Shown here piece after piece: positions 20,616 to 31,230 of a DNA stretch of 64,000 nucleotides. The stretch is from Toxorhynchites rutilus septentrionalis (Eukaryota; Arthropoda; Insecta; Diptera; Culicidae), in the NCBI RefSeq assembly GCF_029784135.1, contig NC_073746.1:298103614-298167613 (forward strand). Reading direction: 5' to 3'. Within the stretch, counting starts at the first letter, position 1. Each line of letters starts with the position of its first letter. The notes under the pieces are model-generated. The model did not search any database. It was not told the origin of the DNA and saw only the letters and a program-made list of their open reading frames with translations. Position numbers and translations under genes: made by a program.

Positions 20616-21852
20616 AAGGGTGTGTCACATCAAATTGCATCACGGAAAAAACGCTGTAGAAATTCGCCCAGTAGAACGATCCGTTTGAAAATTTTAAACA
20701 GTAAAATAAAAACTATTAAACAACTCTTGGCATTTTCTTTTTATTCATACTTCGAGCCCAAGCCCGTATGCTCGCACCTTCCTCTTTACCCCGTCCATAA
20801 GGTTCTGTACAACGTCAGGTTGTAGTTTTTTTTGAACAGAAATCCATTTTCTCTTGAAGTCCGCCTCCGATTTGACAACTTTTGGGTTCTTCCGGAGGGC
20901 CTGCTTCATAATCGCCCAATATTTTTCTATTGGGCGAAGCTCCGGCGCGTTGGGCGGGTTCATTTCCTTTGGCACGAAGGTGACCCCGTTGGCTTCGTAC
21001 CACTCCAACACGTCCTTTGAATAGTGGCACGAAGCGAGATTCGGCCAGAAGATGGTCGGGCCCTCGTGCTGCTTCAATAGTGGTAGTGTGCGCTTCTGTA
21101 GGCACTCCTTAAGGTAAACCTGCCCGTTTACCGTGCCGGTCATCTGAAGGGGGCGCTCCGCTTTCCGCAAGAGCAGATCGCTTGCCACACCATGTACTTT
21201 TTGGCAAACTTGGATAGTTTCTGCTTGCGAATCTCCTCCGGAGCAGAACAACAGGCCCGGCAGCTGACGAAAGTCCGTTTTGTAGGTTTCGTCGTCCATT
21301 ACCAGGCAATGTGGCTTCGTCAGCATTTCGGTGTACAGCTTCCTGGCTCACGTCTTCCCCACCATGTTTTGCCTTTCGTCGCGGTTAGAAGCTGTTTGGT
21401 CCGCTGGACGAATGAACTTGACAAATTCAGCTTATTGGCGACATCCCGGACCGAACTTCTCGGATCACGTCTAAACTGCTTAACTACGCGCTTGTGATCT
21501 TTTTCACTGACGGAGCATCCATTTTTGCCGTTCTTCACCTTCTGGTCGATGGTTAGGTTCTCGAAGTATCGTTTTAGTACTCTGCTGAACGTGGATTGGA
21601 CGATTCCCAGCATCTTACCGATGTCCCGATGTGACAACTCCGGATTCTCGAAATGAGTGCGCAGGATTAATTCACGACGCTCTTTTTCGTTCGACTACAT
21701 TTTTCCAAATTTACGAAAAATTGACAGTGAAGCATGGCCAACGTGATCTATACACTCTTATCTGATTAGAAGCGAAAGCTGAAGATATAATTCCTAAAAA
21801 TTAAATTTCTACAGCGTTTTTTCCGTGATGCAATTTGATGTGACACACCCTT
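20616..21852 (-). mobile_element. DD37E Tc1/mariner-superfamily element, nearly complete
   Basis: A 1237-bp DNA transposon with near-perfect terminal inverted repeats of over 40 bp, beginning AAGGGTGTGTCACATCAAAT. It is flanked by TA target duplications (20614-20615, 21853-21854). It contains one transposase gene on the minus strand covering most of its length. Only a few lesions are visible, so this copy is fairly young. Confidence 0.9.
20745..21700 (-). pseudogene. DD37E transposase, disabled
   Basis: This would cut and paste the element at its terminal repeats. The N-terminal helix-turn-helix region (SHRDIGKMLGIVQSTFSRVL) is followed by the catalytic domain with MDDETY (first Asp), FWPNLASCHYSK and NAPELRPIEKYW (Glu). 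Exactly 37 residues separate the second and third catalytic positions, defining DD37E. Three defects are seen: the codon after the ATG at 21698-21700 is TAG; a frameshift lies near 21350 between the N-terminal and catalytic frames; and the second catalytic Asp is Asn (FWPN, where the copy at 28109 has FWPD). It cannot make an active enzyme. Confidence 0.88.
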
Positions 21853-21854
21853 TA

Positions 21855-22054
21855 ATATCTTTTGGGAAATCGGGAAAGTGCTTCAATAACCAAAAATTAA
21901 ACTTTATCATAAACATTCCATAGACCGCACTGCTGAGCCCCGCTTAGAAAACTAGGGACCGACAATGAGCTTTTTATTGAGAGAACGTTGATCATTGCGA
22001 CTGACATTCACGAAGTAAGAAAATAAAAAAAATATATGGCCTAATTTTCGGATA
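21855..22054. other. Short spacer
   Basis: Nothing recognised. Confidence 0.3.
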
Positions 22055-22056
22055 TA

Positions 22057-24671
22057 CAGGTCGGACTCGATTATCCGGAGTATTGATTTTTTTCACTCCG
22101 GATAATCGAATCCTCCGGATAACCGAGTCATAGAAAAAACGAATTTTCTCTCGGTAAACGTAATATAATTATGATTTGCACTTATTTATTAAGCGGTTTT
22201 ATCTAGGTTGACCCGTTTGTATGTTTGTGACTTTGTAACTTTGTAACTTTGTCCGTAGCGCTGTACCACATTAATAGAAATTTAACCATCTTCCTGTTGA
22301 CCGTTTGATCTGAAATTTGGAATACATCTTTATCTCTGGTGTCATTATAAAACTGCGTATTCCATGATCTTGAAAATCCAAGATGGCGACCGCTACAAAA
22401 TGGCGAATTACAAATTTTCTCAGAACCCCATCAATATGTATATCAAATGAAAGGGATTGACTAGTAGTACACAGTTATTTATGAAAAATGCAAATCCAAA
22501 ATGGTGCCATATATATTTTTTCTTCAAAACCTCATTAATATGGGTATCGAAAGAAAGTTCTCGACTAGTAGAACATAGCAGATTATGAAAAATCCAATTC
22601 CAAGATGGCCGCAGTCCCCAAACAACTAATTACTTTGTAAATGGTTTCATTCTACTTGACCTCTTTCTATGTATGTTTGAATGTTTGTAGGGTTGTCCCA
22701 CATTAATAGAAAATTGACCCCGTTCCTGTTGACTGATTGATCTGAAATTTGGAACATACATTCAATTCTACTGTCATTATAAAACTGCGTATTCCATGAT
22801 CTTGAAAAATTCAATTTGGCCGTCGTTAAAAAATGGCTAAATGATTTGACTTGGAGAACACGAAACATAGTAAATAACATAGATTCAAAAAGTTTTTTGC
22901 AATCCCCTCAATATCGGTATCAAATGAAATGATTTGACTAATAGAATACAGTACAAGAAAATTAGGTAAGAAATAAACGTTGGATTTCCATTATCCACAG
23001 TTAGTTGTTTCATCATATGCCCACGATTTTATTCTAGTCTCATCATTGCCCTAGATTAATGAAGGAAGGGATGTGATAACTACTAACTGCTACTTTTTTT
23101 TTGTCTAATTATTTTCTAGCTTTTAGTACATTAAACCGTTTACCTTAAAAACAATTTTTACTTGTTTTATTTTCTAGGTTTTAGTAAATTATCTGTATCA
23201 TTAGTATACTTCTCTCCATTAAAACCATTAAAAAGATTTTTTTTTATTTTTTTATTTCTTGCCTAACATTCTTCGGAATATTTTGATGATATACTGTATT
23301 CTATTAGTCAAATAATTTCATTTGATACCAATATTGAGGGGATTGCAAAAACTACATAGTCGACCATTTTGTGGCAGCGACCTATTCGAATTTATGTTGT
23401 TCATTGTGTGTAGTGTGTAGTATATTCTCCAAATCAAGCCATTCAGCCATTTTTTAGCGGCGGCCGAATTGAATTTTTCAAGATCATGAAATACGCAGTT
23501 TTATAACGACAGTAGAATTAAATGTACAGGTAATCTTCGATATAACGTACATTTCACTTTCAAAATTGTACGTTGTATCGAATTGTACGCTATATCGAAG
23601 CACAATGAAGTACTCACAAACGTAGTCTATAATACATTATTGTGTTGCTGTTTTAGTACAGTTGATGAATAACTTCAATCAGAAGACGAAGCCAGCCTTT
23701 CTCATGATGTTTCCCTTCGTACTGTTGATTAAAGCTTGATTCATTTAGAATCCGGAATCACAAAACCAGCTGTATTTCGGGATTGGTTGAAGGTACAAAA
23801 CTTGTTTTAGCATCACAATACAGATAATTCATTGTTCTATCAGAAAAAAAATATTGAAAAAAAATTTCCTTTACAATTTGGAAATGTGTACGTTATATCG
23901 AGGTAAAATGTACGTTATATCGAGTGACGTCATATCGAGGGTACGTTATAACGGGGGTACATTATATCGAAGTTTTCCTGTATGTTCCAAATTTCGGATC
24001 AATCATTCAACAGGAACGGGGTTAATTTTTAATTAATGTGGGACAACCCTACAAACATTCAAACATACATAGAAACAGGTTAAGCTGAATGAAACCATTA
24101 AAAAAGTAATTAGTTGTATGGGGACTGTGGCCATCTTGGAATTGGATTTTTTATTATCTGCTATGTTCTACCAGTCAAGCCCTTTCATTTGATACCCATA
24201 CTGATGGGGTTCTGAGAAAATATGAAATCCGCCATTTTGTAGTGGTCGCCATCCTGGATTTGCATATTTCATAAATAACTCTATTCTACTAGTCAAGCCC
24301 TTTCATTTGATACCCATATTGATAAGGTTCTGAGAAAATATGTAATCCGCCATTTTGTAGTGGCAGCCATCTTGGATTTACATTTTTCATAAATAACTGT
24401 GTTCTACTAGTCAAGTTCATTTGATACCCATATTGATGGGGTTCTGATAAAATATGTTATCCGCCATTTTGTAGTGGCCACCATCTTGGATTTGCATTTT
24501 TCATAAATAACCCACATTTAACTTTTTTCATAAATTATCCACCCCATATCAGCTATTCAATATAGAATTATTATACAAATTATTCAAAATTTCCGAAAAT
24601 CCAAATAAAATACAGGATAATCGAGTTTAAAATTCCGGATAATCGAATCCCGAATAATCGAGTCCGATCTG
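22057..24671. mobile_element. pogo-like composite element with modular inverted arms
   Basis: The termini CAGGTCGGACTCGATTATCC and its imperfect reverse complement (ending near AATAATCGAGTCCGATCTG) are flanked by TA (22055-22056 and 24672-24673). They resemble pogo-type MITE ends. Inside, the arms mirror each other. Left arm (22195-22960): terminal module, inverted minisatellite units, second module. Right arm (23270-24530): the same modules in opposite order and strand. A central ~300 bp (22970-23265) is unrelated. The minisatellite units are those at 9641-10500. No transposase is visible. A second MITE is nested at 23527-23980. Confidence 0.8.
23527..23980. mobile_element. Nested pogo-like MITE
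   Basis: A 454-bp element beginning CAGGTAATCTTCGATATAAC and ending ATATCGAAGTTTTCCTG, flanked by TA on both sides (23525-23526 and 23981-23982). Removing it restores the host module (AATGTATGTTCC). Near the right end, four to five iterations of GTACGTTATATCGAG form a subterminal array. Confidence 0.82.
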
Positions 24672-24673
24672 TA

Positions 24674-26981
24674 TTACATAATGTGGCTGCTTTCTAGTCG
24701 AATATCTGACTATTTTTTTTTTATACAATAATTATCTATGGGGACTGGGATGGACACTGATATTGAACAAGCGCTCTTAAGGCGGGCTTAGGTTTAGTGG
24801 CGAGCGCAGCAAGAACGGAGCTCAACGTGTTAAACGAGAATAGGACAACCTATTTCTGTTTTCGTGAACAATGGAGCGAAGCTTCACTCGTGAAAGAATA
24901 AATTGGAGAAATTGGAGGGTTACAACAATAGTCACATGTCAACTCAAATCAAAACAATCAAATCCACGCAAGAAACCGTTACACTTTCGTCCTACCGCTA
25001 CAGGGCGGATTAATGTGACTAAGCCTTTATCCGCGCTGGACCGACTCTAGCTTAGAAAGCAAAGGTGGATGAGCGCGTCTAGAAGCCATCATCGCGGTAC
25101 AACTAGTGGCAACGGCGGCGGCGGAGGCGGCTCGCGGGTGCCGGCAAATTAGCATACCCGTTCAATGCCAAAACAACTGTAAAAAATAAATAAATGTGAA
25201 TGACCTGAAGGGGGTTCAGGCTGTACAATGCAATGCTAGTCGATACATGAGCAGCAGCAGCAGCATCGGCGGCGTCATCACATCTAGTTTTGTTCCACTC
25301 TTGGGTAAGCGCGTGAGAATAAATAATGCGACCTTTACACCCACCGAATGGTGCTTCACCGAGACAATTGCTATTTACTCAGCCCAGTTACAAAACGAAT
25401 CGATGTAACTAATGCGGCATTAATGTCGAGAGCGGGATGTTGGGGTTTTCTCTCTAGAGAGATCTTCGAAAATCACGTTTGTGTACAATGGACCGGGTGG
25501 TTGAGGCGAATTTTTACTAGTTCGGTAATACTCGTATATACCGGTATCAGCTAACGAGTGTAGCTAACAAATTCATTGTAACCATTTTTGTGTTCATATT
25601 TTTCGGCACAAACGATATGCTTCCGCGCTTGTTTGCAATGAATATTCATCGACATTAATTTCGTTACCGATGACATCAGCTAACACTTTTTGGGAATGGA
25701 GAGGAAGAAAGAGCGCACGAAATTAAAGATGCATTGCGATGCGTTTGGAGCCAAAATGTTGTTGGAGTCACATTTGACATTTCAAAAAAATCGTTCCAAA
25801 AAACATCGCTGTGGCACCGCGATACTGTGTGTATGCGTAGCTTACAAATTATCCGTTTGAGGCGGTAACTCACCAGAGAATATCCCTAGCGTGGCTTGTG
25901 CATGTGTGAGTGGAAAAGAGTGCAGAGCACGAGTTTGACTAATCTGTTTGGGTTTGTACATGCGCGCATCTTTTATTATGAAAATGTGTACAAAGCAGTA
26001 AGCGATGATAAATATGTCAGTGCGGTTCATTCCGCTCGGGCACGGGCTTTGATATGTATACAAAACACACCGCTTGCTTCGCTAACAGCGAGAGAGAGAG
26101 AACGAAGAGAGAGGGATAGACAAAGAGCGATTGGCAAAAGCGCGGATGGGTGTTTTCGACCGCAAGGCGGGTTGGGTGGATCGGAAGATCGCGCGCGTCG
26201 TTTATAGCGTAATGTTCAAGGTCGCCTTGTTTTGTTTCGTTCCTCCCGTTCGTGCGCTCGTTTCGTTCATGATTCTAAGATTTTACGCGCTTCTTTCCCG
26301 CGCGCGCGCGCTCGGTGCGTTAGCTTTTCGTGGGAATGGCGAGAGAGTATGGCGCTTTACCGATCTTTTTTTTATTTGTTTCCTTTTTTTTTGCTCTAGG
26401 ATGCATTTCAAAACCGGTTCCGATCGATTAGCATATTTTCATTCCAAATGTGCTGTCGAGTTGTTTTTTCGAGATGCCTCGCCGCGAATTTCATAATGCG
26501 TAGTTCACAATCGACGTAATTGACCATTTGATTATCTTCCTGGTTCGATCGGAATGTCAATTTTGCGAAAAAAAAAATCCACTAATGGAATCTTCGGACA
26601 ATGTAGAGCAAATTATGTATATCCTGATTATTCTTATTATTTTAGTCAAAATGTTATAATGTTCTAAAACAATTAAAAGATTGTTGCAATTTGGAAATTA
26701 CTTCAATAAATTATTACAAACAAGTGATGAAACGGAAAATAGTTTGGCCGGATACCGGATGCCGGATATCCGGCAAGCTTCTAGGCCGAATTTTCGGATA
26801 TTCGGCTCTTTATTTGCAAATATGAACTGGGAGAAATTGCATATGTGCATGAAGGAATATTCTTAATGAATGAATGAATGAATGAATTTATGAATATTTT
26901 TAAAGATTCCTGAAACTTTTCCTTGTTAGTGTGTGAGTGGATGAGTATAATAATGGAATTGTTATTAACCTAAAATTCAAC
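24674..26981. other. Comparatively GC-rich, largely unique region
   Basis: From about 24780 to 26500 the sequence has more CpG and fewer A/T runs than its surroundings. It contains GCGGCGGCGGAGGCGGC-type triplets near 25110, a CAG run near 25252, a GAGAGAGAGA block at about 26088-26125, and a GC dinucleotide run near 26299. Short frames (for example 25196-25408, 26131-26496) have no recognisable domain. It may be regulatory or 5'-exonic DNA of a host gene, but no splice-compatible coding exon was identified. A second CGGATACCGGAT palindromic stretch lies at about 26752-26778. Confidence 0.4.
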
Positions 26982-26983
26982 TA

Positions 26984-28076
26984 CAGGTCAGACTCGATTA
27001 TATGTAATTCGATTATATAAAATTTGAAAAAAAAAAATTATCTTTTAAATATGACTCATTTGAAGAAGAAATGTGACCTTACAACGTTAAGGTGTAATTT
27101 AAGTGGCTAATTCATGTACAGTGCGGTAAAAATCGTGATTTTTTGAGTTGTTGTTCGAATTTTCACCAGGAATTGTTTATATCGATATTGCAGTTAAATT
27201 AAAAAAGATAGAAGTTGGGTGTCAAAGAAAAAATTGTAGAGCGGTTAGAAAGCTAATTGATAGAAACTATCTAGTTTAATAAAAAATGACATTAATAATA
27301 ACACATTAAAAATTACTAACTTTTAAGTTTTTCACTTCCAAAATGTTATAAAAATTCATGATTTTGGATGTTCCACTACTATATCCTGTACTAAATTTTC
27401 TCGTCTTTCAAATGAAAGTATCAGAATCGCCTTCCGTAGCGTACTTTTCAATGTAGAGCCAGTTTGAGGCAACAGAGTCCGAAACAAAAAAAAAAGTTCT
27501 ATAGCTCTATCATTGTTGAAATTCGAACATATGCGTAGGAGGATTTTTTTTTCATCAAAAAAGATCGTCTATAACGTCCTGAAATAATCTGGATAAACTT
27601 ACTTTTTTCATGTGAAAAAGGTGTTTACTGACTTGAGGGGATGAATCAAAAATCAAATTCCTCTTTTATTTTCAAAAAACGAAAAACAAATAAAAAACTT
27701 TTTTTTTTGACTCGATTATTTACAGGATTCGATTATATGCAGTGAAAAGAAATCAAAAACTGTATATATTTGAGTCCAGTGCTCCCGTGGCCGAGTGGTT
27801 AGCGTCCTACATTATCATGCCGGGGGTTCGCGTTCGATTGCCGTTGGGGCCGGGCGATTTTTCGTCAAAGAAAATTCTTCCGACTTGCACTGTGCCCACG
27901 CGTATTCTAGAGCTTGCCACTCCAGAATACATTCAAGGCGTGTTATTCGGCATAGAAATCACAATTTAGTACTACTAATAAAAATTACGCAAGTAATACT
28001 ATGTTGAGAAGGCAAAAGTTCCACTGGGAACGTTAGTGATATCCAAGAAGAAGAAGATATATTTGAGTCCGCGCTG
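26984..28076. mobile_element. pogo-like MITE interrupted by a SINE
   Basis: The left end CAGGTCAGACTCGATTATAT and right end ATATTTGAGTCCGCGCTG are imperfect inverted repeats flanked by TA (26982-26983 and 28077-28078). They are related to the ends of the 22057 element. The ~800-bp interior is non-coding and AT-rich. The SINE at 27778-28056 is inserted within the right terminal repeat. Confidence 0.75.
27778..28056 (+). mobile_element. tRNA-derived SINE (Feilai-like), full length
   Basis: A 279-bp copy of the SINE at 9762, with box A TGGCCGAGTGG and a box B variant (GCGTTCGATTGCC). It ends in CAAGAAGAAGAAG. Perfect 14-bp target duplication ATATATTTGAGTCC (27764-27777 and 28057-28070). Confidence 0.88.
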
Positions 28077-28108
28077 TATTTCGAATTTTTTGCGTAGGAG
28101 GACTTTTC

Positions 28109-28735
28109 ATGCGTTTGCCTACACAGATCGAGGGAAAAGTGGCTACATCGCTACGTGCGTCTGGCCGAGAGGTCGCTGCAACCGGCCAAACAGTGAAAAA
28201 GTACCTGGCGAACATGGACAAACATGTCAGGAAGCGGAAGTTCCATCCAATGACGCAGCGGCAGCGCCTGAATAAGATGGTCAAGTCGATTTTCCCGGCT
28301 AATGACGACGTGGTGGTGGTGATGGACGACGAGACCTATCTCACCCTGGATGACAACGACGGGTAGGGCACTTCGTATTTTACTTCCCCCACGAACGAAG
28401 CGAGCTCCGAAGTGAGGTTATTTCCACACACAAAGTTCCCCAAGAGGGTGCTGCTGTGGCTGACAATCAGCGAGAAGGAGATGTCAAAGCCGCTCTTCTT
28501 TAGCTCCGAACTGGTCGTGAACGGGGAAATTTATAGTATGAAGTGCCTGCCGGAAGCTGCGTCATTCATCAAGAAATACCATGAGGGCGAAGACGCGGTG
28601 TTCTGGCCGGATCTGGCGTCGGTCCACTACTCGAAGCGATCATTAGAGGAGATGGAGCGGCTGAATATCGATGTGGTACCCAAGTCGGCGAACCCGCCCA
28701 ACGTCCCCCAGCTGCGTCCCATCGAAGCATAAGAT
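28109..28735 (+). pseudogene. DD37E transposase relic
   Basis: A DD37E transposase fragment split over two frames. It has VKKYLANMDKHVRKRKFHP and VVMDDETYLTLDD (first Asp), then after a break FWPDLASVHYSK (second Asp), and NVPQLRPIE (Glu, 37 residues later). The frame stops two codons after the Glu, and the N-terminal DNA-binding part and the C-terminus are missing. The second Asp is retained here, unlike the copy at 20745. No terminal repeats were found. Confidence 0.8.
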
Positions 28736-28916
28736 CTACCGCTCGGAAGAGCGTAGAATTTTGTTTGCAAGTAAGCTAATATAATTATGGGATATTTATC
28801 AAACTCAAACTCTTAGTTTTTTATCACCATCCGAATACCCCCTTAGTAAGCCGACCTGACCTGCCTTTGGTTTCTAGCGTGGACGGCAGCCCATCTACCA
28901 ATGCCATTTGGTTATA

Positions 28917-29276
28917 CTACCAGAACTTACGTAAGCGACGTAAGCGAACGTAAGGACGAAAAATGACGATCTCTATGAGGCAGTAGGCGATTGCAATTAC
29001 GACGTCATTATGTTGACTGAAACCGGAATTGACGACAGCATCAACTCCCTGCAGCTGTTTGGAGTTGAGTTCAATGTTTTTCGCTGCGACCGAAGCCCTT
29101 CCAACAGTGATAAGCCTAGATTTGGTGGAGTTCTCATCGCTGTAGCTAGTCGCTTCACTGCTGTAGCAGTTCATACGAGTAACGGAGGTTCTCTGGAACA
29201 AATTCGTGTCGCTACTACAATACATGGAAAATGGTTGTCACTTTGCGTAGTATACATACCACCCGACCGAATTTGA
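28917..29276 (+). pseudogene. LINE endonuclease fragment
   Basis: APE-type endonuclease pieces: YYQNLR, then after a frameshift DVIMLTETGIDD (TET with catalytic Glu; the usual Trp is Gly), FRCDRSPSNS, FGGVLIAV, and LCVVYIPPDR. The catalytic C-terminal part (SDH) is not recognisable, and the following ~270 bases are scrambled. Confidence 0.7.
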
Positions 29277-29549
29277 ATTTGAATTTGAGTAGCTACAGTT
29301 GAAGTGTCCTTGGCCAGGACGTTAAGGGCATGGCGACACGTTTTTGCGAAATCGTTTGCAGCTGGCTCGTAACGAATACTCCACGGAAAAAAAAACCTAT
29401 AATGTCACCAGCATGAAGCACTCTACTTCTTCGCGTCTTACGGCGCAACAAAAATTCTTGTCAACGCAAACTGCGACGTCGACGAACTGTTGAAACTAAG
29501 CATAACTTTCAACTTGCGAGCAATGCATACCGCAGCCTTAATGCTTATC

Positions 29550-30935
29550 ATATGTGCTTCGTGTGCAGACAAACTTACGTAGGAATCCAAGGAGTTTCTG
29601 GAATTTTGTCCATTCCAAACGTAAAACTACAGACATACAGACATCTAAGATGTTTTTGGGTGATTAGGAGTCGTTATCTGTCCCGGAAACGTGTGATTTG
29701 TTTTCTAAACATTTTGCTTCAGTGTTTGTTGCTTATGCAGCCACCTCATCTGAAGCCGAGAGGGCTGCTGCTAACGTTCCAGAGTATTCAATAGACTTGC
29801 GGTCATCCGTTGTTACTCAACAGATGGTAGAGAAGTCCGTAAAAAAGTTGAAACGTTCAACAGTTCCTGACTCAGATGGAATTCCAGCAAAAAAAATTTT
29901 CCGCTGTGCTTCAGCTTTGGCGTCACCACTCTCCCGCATATACACAGCTTCGCTGGATCAAGGAGTCTTTCCGAATGTGTGGAAGCACTCATTTGTGTTT
30001 CCCGTATCCAAAAAAGAAGACAAGTGTAACGTGAGCAACTATCGCGGGATAACCAGCTTATCTGTCGCTTCTAAGCTATTTGAGATGATTGTAAACGATG
30101 TTGTCTTCTTCGAAGTCAAGAGCTATATCTCACCAGTACAACATGGTTTTATGCCAGGACGCTCGGTAAGCACCAGTCTTCTCGAGTTCTCATCGTTCTG
30201 TGTCAACCGCCTAGAAGAACGTGCTCAGGTTGATGCTATTTACACCAAAATAAAAACCGCTTTCGTCCGAATTGATCACCGCATCCTGCTGAGAAAAATA
30301 TCCCGTTTTGGTGCTTCTGATGGATGCATCAACTGGATGAGGTCATACCTTTCTGGAAGAACGCTCCGTGTTAAGCTCTAATATCACACTTCGTCTCCGT
30401 TTGCTGTTCGTTCGGGAGTTCCACAAGTCATCTAGGGCCACTGCTGTTCGCGATATTCTGCAATGATGTGTCTAGCATCCGGCTGTGTGTCGATCTACGC
30501 AGACGACTTAAAGATTTATTTGGCTATCAGAACTCTTGAGGATTGTCGTCAACTACAGAGCTTGCTTGACCAGTTCGTCAGTTGGTGCCACTTGAATAAA
30601 CTAACCATAAGCATCGCCAAGTGAATATTCAACTACACGATCGAAAATTTCATTTTAGAGAGAGTCAGTCAGGCTAACGACTTAGGCGTTGTTCTCGATC
30701 ATAAGCTCACATTCGATGCACACCGATCTGCATTGATCACTAAGGTTAATCGTCAGCTTGAGGCGAACCAGCCCAGGAGGCTGAAAACCTCTCAAATAAA
30801 GAATAAAAAAAATCGTCAGCTTGGATTCATATCGAGAATCTCTAGGGACTTCACTGATTCCTATTGCCTGAAATCGCTGTACTATTCTCTTGTTCGACCG
30901 ATTCTCGAGACTGCATCGGTAGTATGGAAATGCGC
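29550..30935 (+). pseudogene. LINE reverse transcriptase, N-terminal and palm parts, degenerate
   Basis: The linker (NPRSFWNF-like near 29590) is followed by an RT frame at 29698-30381: VPDSDGIPAK, NYRGITSLS, QHGFMPGRSVST and RIDHRILLRKI. The catalytic palm motif that normally reads FDRIDH is FVRIDH, so a key Asp is lost. After a frameshift IYADDLKIY (about 30490) and LGVVLDHKLTFDA are seen, then the 50-bp tail insertion, then YSLVRPILETASVVW ending at the SINE. Confidence 0.78.
30761..30810 (+). mobile_element. 50-bp 5'-truncated LINE tail
   Basis: Flanked by a perfect 13-bp duplication AATCGTCAGCTTG (30748-30760 and 30811-30823). The insert reads AGGCGAACCAGCCCAGGAGG, then CTGAAAACCTCTCAAATAAAG with an A-run, closely matching 20147-20205. 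Removing it restores the RT frame. Confidence 0.85.
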
Positions 30936-30946
30936 GCCACTCAGTT

Positions 30947-31219
30947 TGTGCTCCCTTGGCCGAGTGGTTAGCGTCATAACTAACATGCCGGGTGTTCGGG
31001 TTCGATTCCCGTTCTGGTCGGGGGAATTTTTCGTCAAAGAAATTTCCTCCGACTTGCACTGTGATCACGCGTATTCTAGAGCTTGCCACTCAGAATGCAT
31101 TCAAGGCGTGTTATTTGGCATAGAAATCTCAACTAAGTACTAATAAAAATGACGCAAGTAATACTACGTTGAGACGGCGAAGTTCCTCTAGGAACGTTAG
31201 TGCCATTGAAGAAGAAGAA
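30947..31219 (+). mobile_element. tRNA-derived SINE (Feilai-like), full length
   Basis: A 273-bp SINE with box A TTGGCCGAGTGG and box B GGGTTCGATTCCC. It ends in GAAGAAGAA. Perfect 11-bp duplication GCCACTCAGTT (30936-30946 and 31220-31230). It lies at the junction of the LINE relic and the mariner-like element. Confidence 0.88.
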
Positions 31220-31230
31220 GCCACTCAGTT

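Noticed and set aside
25896..26496. Frames of 103 and 121 residues in the GC-rich region
   Set aside because: Driven by GAGA and CG repeats. No domain and no convincing splice sites.
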